Source: an uncultured Clostridia bacterium (GTDB lineage: Bacteria; Bacillota; Clostridia; Christensenellales; Borkfalkiaceae). Taken from it: a stretch of DNA of 14,188 nt. This document shows, one piece after another, positions 12,345 through 14,188 of the stretch (position 1 is the stretch's first letter; each line of letters begins with the position of its first letter). Location of the stretch: the NCBI GenBank assembly GCA_947629225.1, contig CANRCY010000020.1:1-14188 (forward strand), read 5' to 3'. The notes beneath the pieces are model-generated. The model saw only the letters and a list, made by a program, of their open reading frames with translations, made no database searches and was not told the origin of the DNA. The position numbers and the translations under genes were made by a program.

Positions 12345-12458
12345 GAAAAACTTTCCCGTTCTTCGGTTTGTGCGTTGCAGTCGCCGCAGCTTGGGCGTCC
12401 GCCGCAGAAAAAAGAGACCGCGAACCGATAAAAATCGCTTTCCTTTTTCGCGCCGATG

Positions 12459-12467
12459 TGTTACAAT
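12459..12467 (+). promoter_or_regulatory. tig promoter (extended -10)
   Basis: TGT followed by TACAAT (12462-12467, 5 of 6) forms an extended -10. The -35 position 17 bp upstream (12439-12444, TTTCCT) is poor, as is common for extended -10 promoters. Predicted start is near 12474, giving a leader of about 42 nt. It is divergent from the rqcH promoter, about 120 bp away. I see no CtsR or CIRCE operator in the interval. Confidence 0.6.
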
Positions 12468-12515
12468 GTAATTTGCGATATTTTGGAAACGAAAACTTTA
12501 TCAGGAGATTCTGTT

Positions 12516-13820
12516 ATGAAATACGAAGTAAAACCCGCGGAAAAAAGCACAGTTAAGATCACGATCTCGTTCACGCCCGAGGAATGGGCGGAAGCGAACA
12601 ACAAGGCGTATGTGCAAAACAGGAGCAAATACGCCGTCAACGGATTCCGCAAAGGCAAAGTCCCCAAACACGTCCTCGAAATGTACTACGGTAAAGGGCT
12701 CTTCTACGAAGACGCGCTCAACTTGCTCTATTACGAACATTACGGCAAGATCCTCGAACAGGAGAAAGACCGCTTCACGGCAGTCGGCGATCCTTCCCTC
12801 TCCCTCGGGGACGATTTCTCGGAGGAGAACGTCGTGCTCGTCGCCGACGTTCCCGTAAAGCCCGACGTTTCGATCGGCAGCTACAAGGGTATAAAAATTA
12901 CCAAGTATGAGTATACTGTTACGGACGCGGACGTGGAAAAGGAGATCGAAAGCGCGCGCGAACGCATCGCGGAGAGCGTGGAAGTCACCGACCGTCCCGC
13001 TCAGACGGGAGACACCGTCAATATCGACTTTGTCGGCAAGACCGACGGAAAAGAGTTCGACGGCGGCACTGCTACGGGGTACGACCTCGTGCTCGGCTCG
13101 AAGTCCTTTATCCCCGGGTTCGAAGAGGGGGTCGTGGGCATGAATCTCGGCGACGTGAAGGAGATCCCCGTCACCTTCCCCGAAGATTATCAGGCGGAGG
13201 AGCTCAAAGGCAAACCCGCCGTGTTTACGGTGACTCTCCACAAGATCACGGGCAAAATCCTGCCCGAGCTCAACGAAGAATTCGCCAAGAAGATGGGCAG
13301 CGACAGCATGGAGGCATACACCGCAAAGGTGCGCGAGCGTCTCGAAAAGAACGCCGCTTCCCGCTCCCTCAACGAGACGGAGAACAGTATTATCACCGAG
13401 ATCGCAAAGACCGCGACGGCTGAAATCCCGCAGGTCATGATCGACCGCCAGTGCGACGCTTCCCTGCAACGCATGGAATACAACCTCATGTATCAGGGGA
13501 TCCGCCTCGACGACTATCTCAACTATATCGGCTCCACCCGCGAGGAATATAAAAAGAACTTCGAGGAAGAAGCAAAGACCGCCGTTTTGCACCAGCTCGT
13601 CGTGGAAAAGCTCATCGAGCTCGAACACATCACGGCGTCGGAAGAGGAGATCGCCGCCAAGGTCGCGGAGCAGGCGGCAAGCGTCGGCAAGGAAGCCGAA
13701 GAATACAGAAAGGGCATGGATCCCCGCCAGCTCGAATATATCGAGAACGACATCAAGGTGACCAAGCTCTTCGATCTGTTGCAGGCGGAAAACGAAATGA
13801 TCCCCGCGGAGGAGAAATAA
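12516..13820 (+). CDS. tig: Trigger factor (ribosome-bound chaperone, PPIase)
   Basis: A 434-residue trigger factor, which sits at the ribosome exit tunnel and shields new chains. The N-terminal ribosome-binding domain carries the docking loop GFRKGKVP (residues 43-50, the Phe-Arg-Lys signature). The FKBP-type prolyl isomerase domain spans about 155-245 (GDTVNIDFVGKTDGKEFDGG, SKSFIPGFEEGVVGM, GKPAVFTVTLHKI). The helical C-terminal chaperone domain follows (LPELNEEFAKKMG onward). Length is the usual 430. The ATG at 12516 follows AGGAG (12503-12507) with eight bases between, and gives the family start MKYEVKPAEKSTVKI. The earlier in-frame ATG at 12456 lies inside the promoter. clpP starts one base after the stop codon, so the two form an operon linking folding and degradation. 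Confidence 0.98.
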   Translation: MKYEVKPAEKSTVKITISFTPEEWAEANNKAYVQNRSKYAVNGFRKGKVPKHVLEMYYGKGLFYEDALNLLYYEHYGKILEQEKDRFTAVGDPSLSLGDDFSEENVVLVADVPVKPDVSIGSYKGIKITKYEYTVTDADVEKEIESARERIAESVEVTDRPAQTGDTVNIDFVGKTDGKEFDGGTATGYDLVLGSKSFIPGFEEGVVGMNLGDVKEIPVTFPEDYQAEELKGKPAVFTVTLHKITGKILPELNEEFAKKMGSDSMEAYTAKVRERLEKNAASRSLNETENSIITEIAKTATAEIPQVMIDRQCDASLQRMEYNLMYQGIRLDDYLNYIGSTREEYKKNFEEEAKTAVLHQLVVEKLIELEHITASEEEIAAKVAEQAASVGKEAEEYRKGMDPRQLEYIENDIKVTKLFDLLQAENEMIPAEEK

Positions 13821-13821
13821 G

Positions 13822-14188
13822 ATGAACGAAAAGAACGTACTCATTCCCTATGTCGTGGAGCGCACCTCGGGCGGCGAGCGCAGTTACGACCTCTATTCCC
13901 GCCTTCTCGAAGACCGTATCGTCTTTCTGAGCGGAGAGATCGACGACGCGACAGCGAACACCGTCGTCGCGCAGCTCATCTATCTCGAGGGGAAAGACCC
14001 CGCCAAGGACGTCAGCCTCTATATCAACAGCCCGGGCGGCTCCGTCTCTGCGGGACTTGCGATCTACGACACCATGAATTATATCAAGTGCGACGTTTCC
14101 ACCATCTGCATCGGCATGGCGGCGAGCATGGCGGCATTCCTGCTCTCTTCGGGGGCGCGCGGCAAGCGTTACGCCCTCAAAAACAGCG
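13822..14188 (+). CDS. clpP: ATP-dependent Clp protease proteolytic subunit ClpP (3' end off window)
   Basis: The first 122 residues of ClpP, the self-compartmentalised serine protease core that works with ClpX or ClpC. Start MNEKNVLIPYVVERTSGGER and the segments YDLYSRLLEDRIVFLSGEI, LYINSPGGSVSAGLAIYDTM and GMAASMAAFLLSSGARGKR are characteristic. The catalytic Ser102 is in GMAAS; the catalytic His and Asp lie beyond the edge. GGAGGAG (13808-13814), inside the tig 3' end, is the ribosome binding site, and only one base separates the genes, so expression is coupled to tig. The propeptide is short, as in Bacillota ClpP. In related genomes clpX would be expected next. Confidence 0.98.
   Translation, partial: MNEKNVLIPYVVERTSGGERSYDLYSRLLEDRIVFLSGEIDDATANTVVAQLIYLEGKDPAKDVSLYINSPGGSVSAGLAIYDTMNYIKCDVSTICIGMAASMAAFLLSSGARGKRYALKNS

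Noticed and set aside
12310..12515. CtsR or CIRCE heat-shock operator upstream of tig-clpP
   Set aside because: I looked for GGTCAAA-type direct repeats and the CIRCE inverted repeat and saw neither. A direct GCCGCAG pair (12383-12389 and 12401-12407) is present but is too short to interpret.
12501..13844. 447-residue open frame on the minus strand across tig
   Set aside because: Antisense shadow of trigger factor; no family features and no ribosome binding site.
1..14188. CRISPR arrays, tRNA or rRNA genes, transposases, toxin-antitoxin or phage genes
   Set aside because: I saw no regularly spaced repeats, no tRNA-like cloverleaf with conserved loops, and no such protein families in any frame.

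Overview
The window is a stretch of chromosomal housekeeping DNA, almost certainly from a member of the Bacillota (Clostridia-like). The evidence is the gene order rpsB-tsf-pyrH-frr-uppS-cdsA-dxr-rseP, the neighbouring lon-engB and tig-clpP pairs, strong AGGAGG-type ribosome binding sites, SigA-type promoters with 17-bp spacers, an RqcH-type NFACT protein and an ECF-type thiamine transporter. Codons strongly favour C or G in third position, so this is a GC-rich lineage, possibly an uncultured gut clostridium; I cannot place it further.

Layout, left to right. Positions 1-820 hold the 3' end of lon overlapping engB (ysxC), closed by a terminator whose loop contains the engB stop codon. Positions 835-1414 are a self-contained unit: a near-consensus promoter, an unrecognised small lipoprotein gene and a very strong terminator. 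Positions 1446-3397 are the rpsB-tsf operon, with its own promoter, a structured leader of about 125 nt and a terminator. Positions 3398-3629 are non-coding and hold a perfect 14-bp G/C hairpin and a repeat-like palindromic piece. Positions 3630-9194 are pyrH-frr-uppS-cdsA-(terminator)-dxr-rseP, linking nucleotide supply, ribosome recycling, undecaprenyl phosphate and phospholipid precursors, isoprenoid synthesis and membrane proteolysis. This run ends in a bidirectional terminator shared with the convergent minus-strand genes.

On the minus strand, read right to left, are rqcH (12309 to 10663) and then a 394-residue membrane protein (10387 to 9203) whose C-terminal half is a ThiT-like thiamine-binding S component. 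It has its own promoter and a leader that looks like a divergent thiamine pyrophosphate riboswitch with an expression-platform terminator. Divergent from rqcH, on the plus strand, are tig and the start of clpP, which runs off the window.

The most interesting points are: (1) the TPP-type riboswitch, with an intact pyrimidine-sensing arm but a divergent second arm, controlling (2) a ThiT with an extra domain of about 200 residues and five membrane segments; (3) a predicted leaderless mRNA for rqcH; (4) an rpsB leader with mutually exclusive helices; (5) a Dxr lacking about 20 residues of its NADPH domain; (6) an RseP with a charged insert of about 60 residues; and (7) the two ends of the window carrying the two halves of the tig-clpP-clpX-lon-engB cluster. 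No phage, defence, CRISPR or transposase genes are visible.
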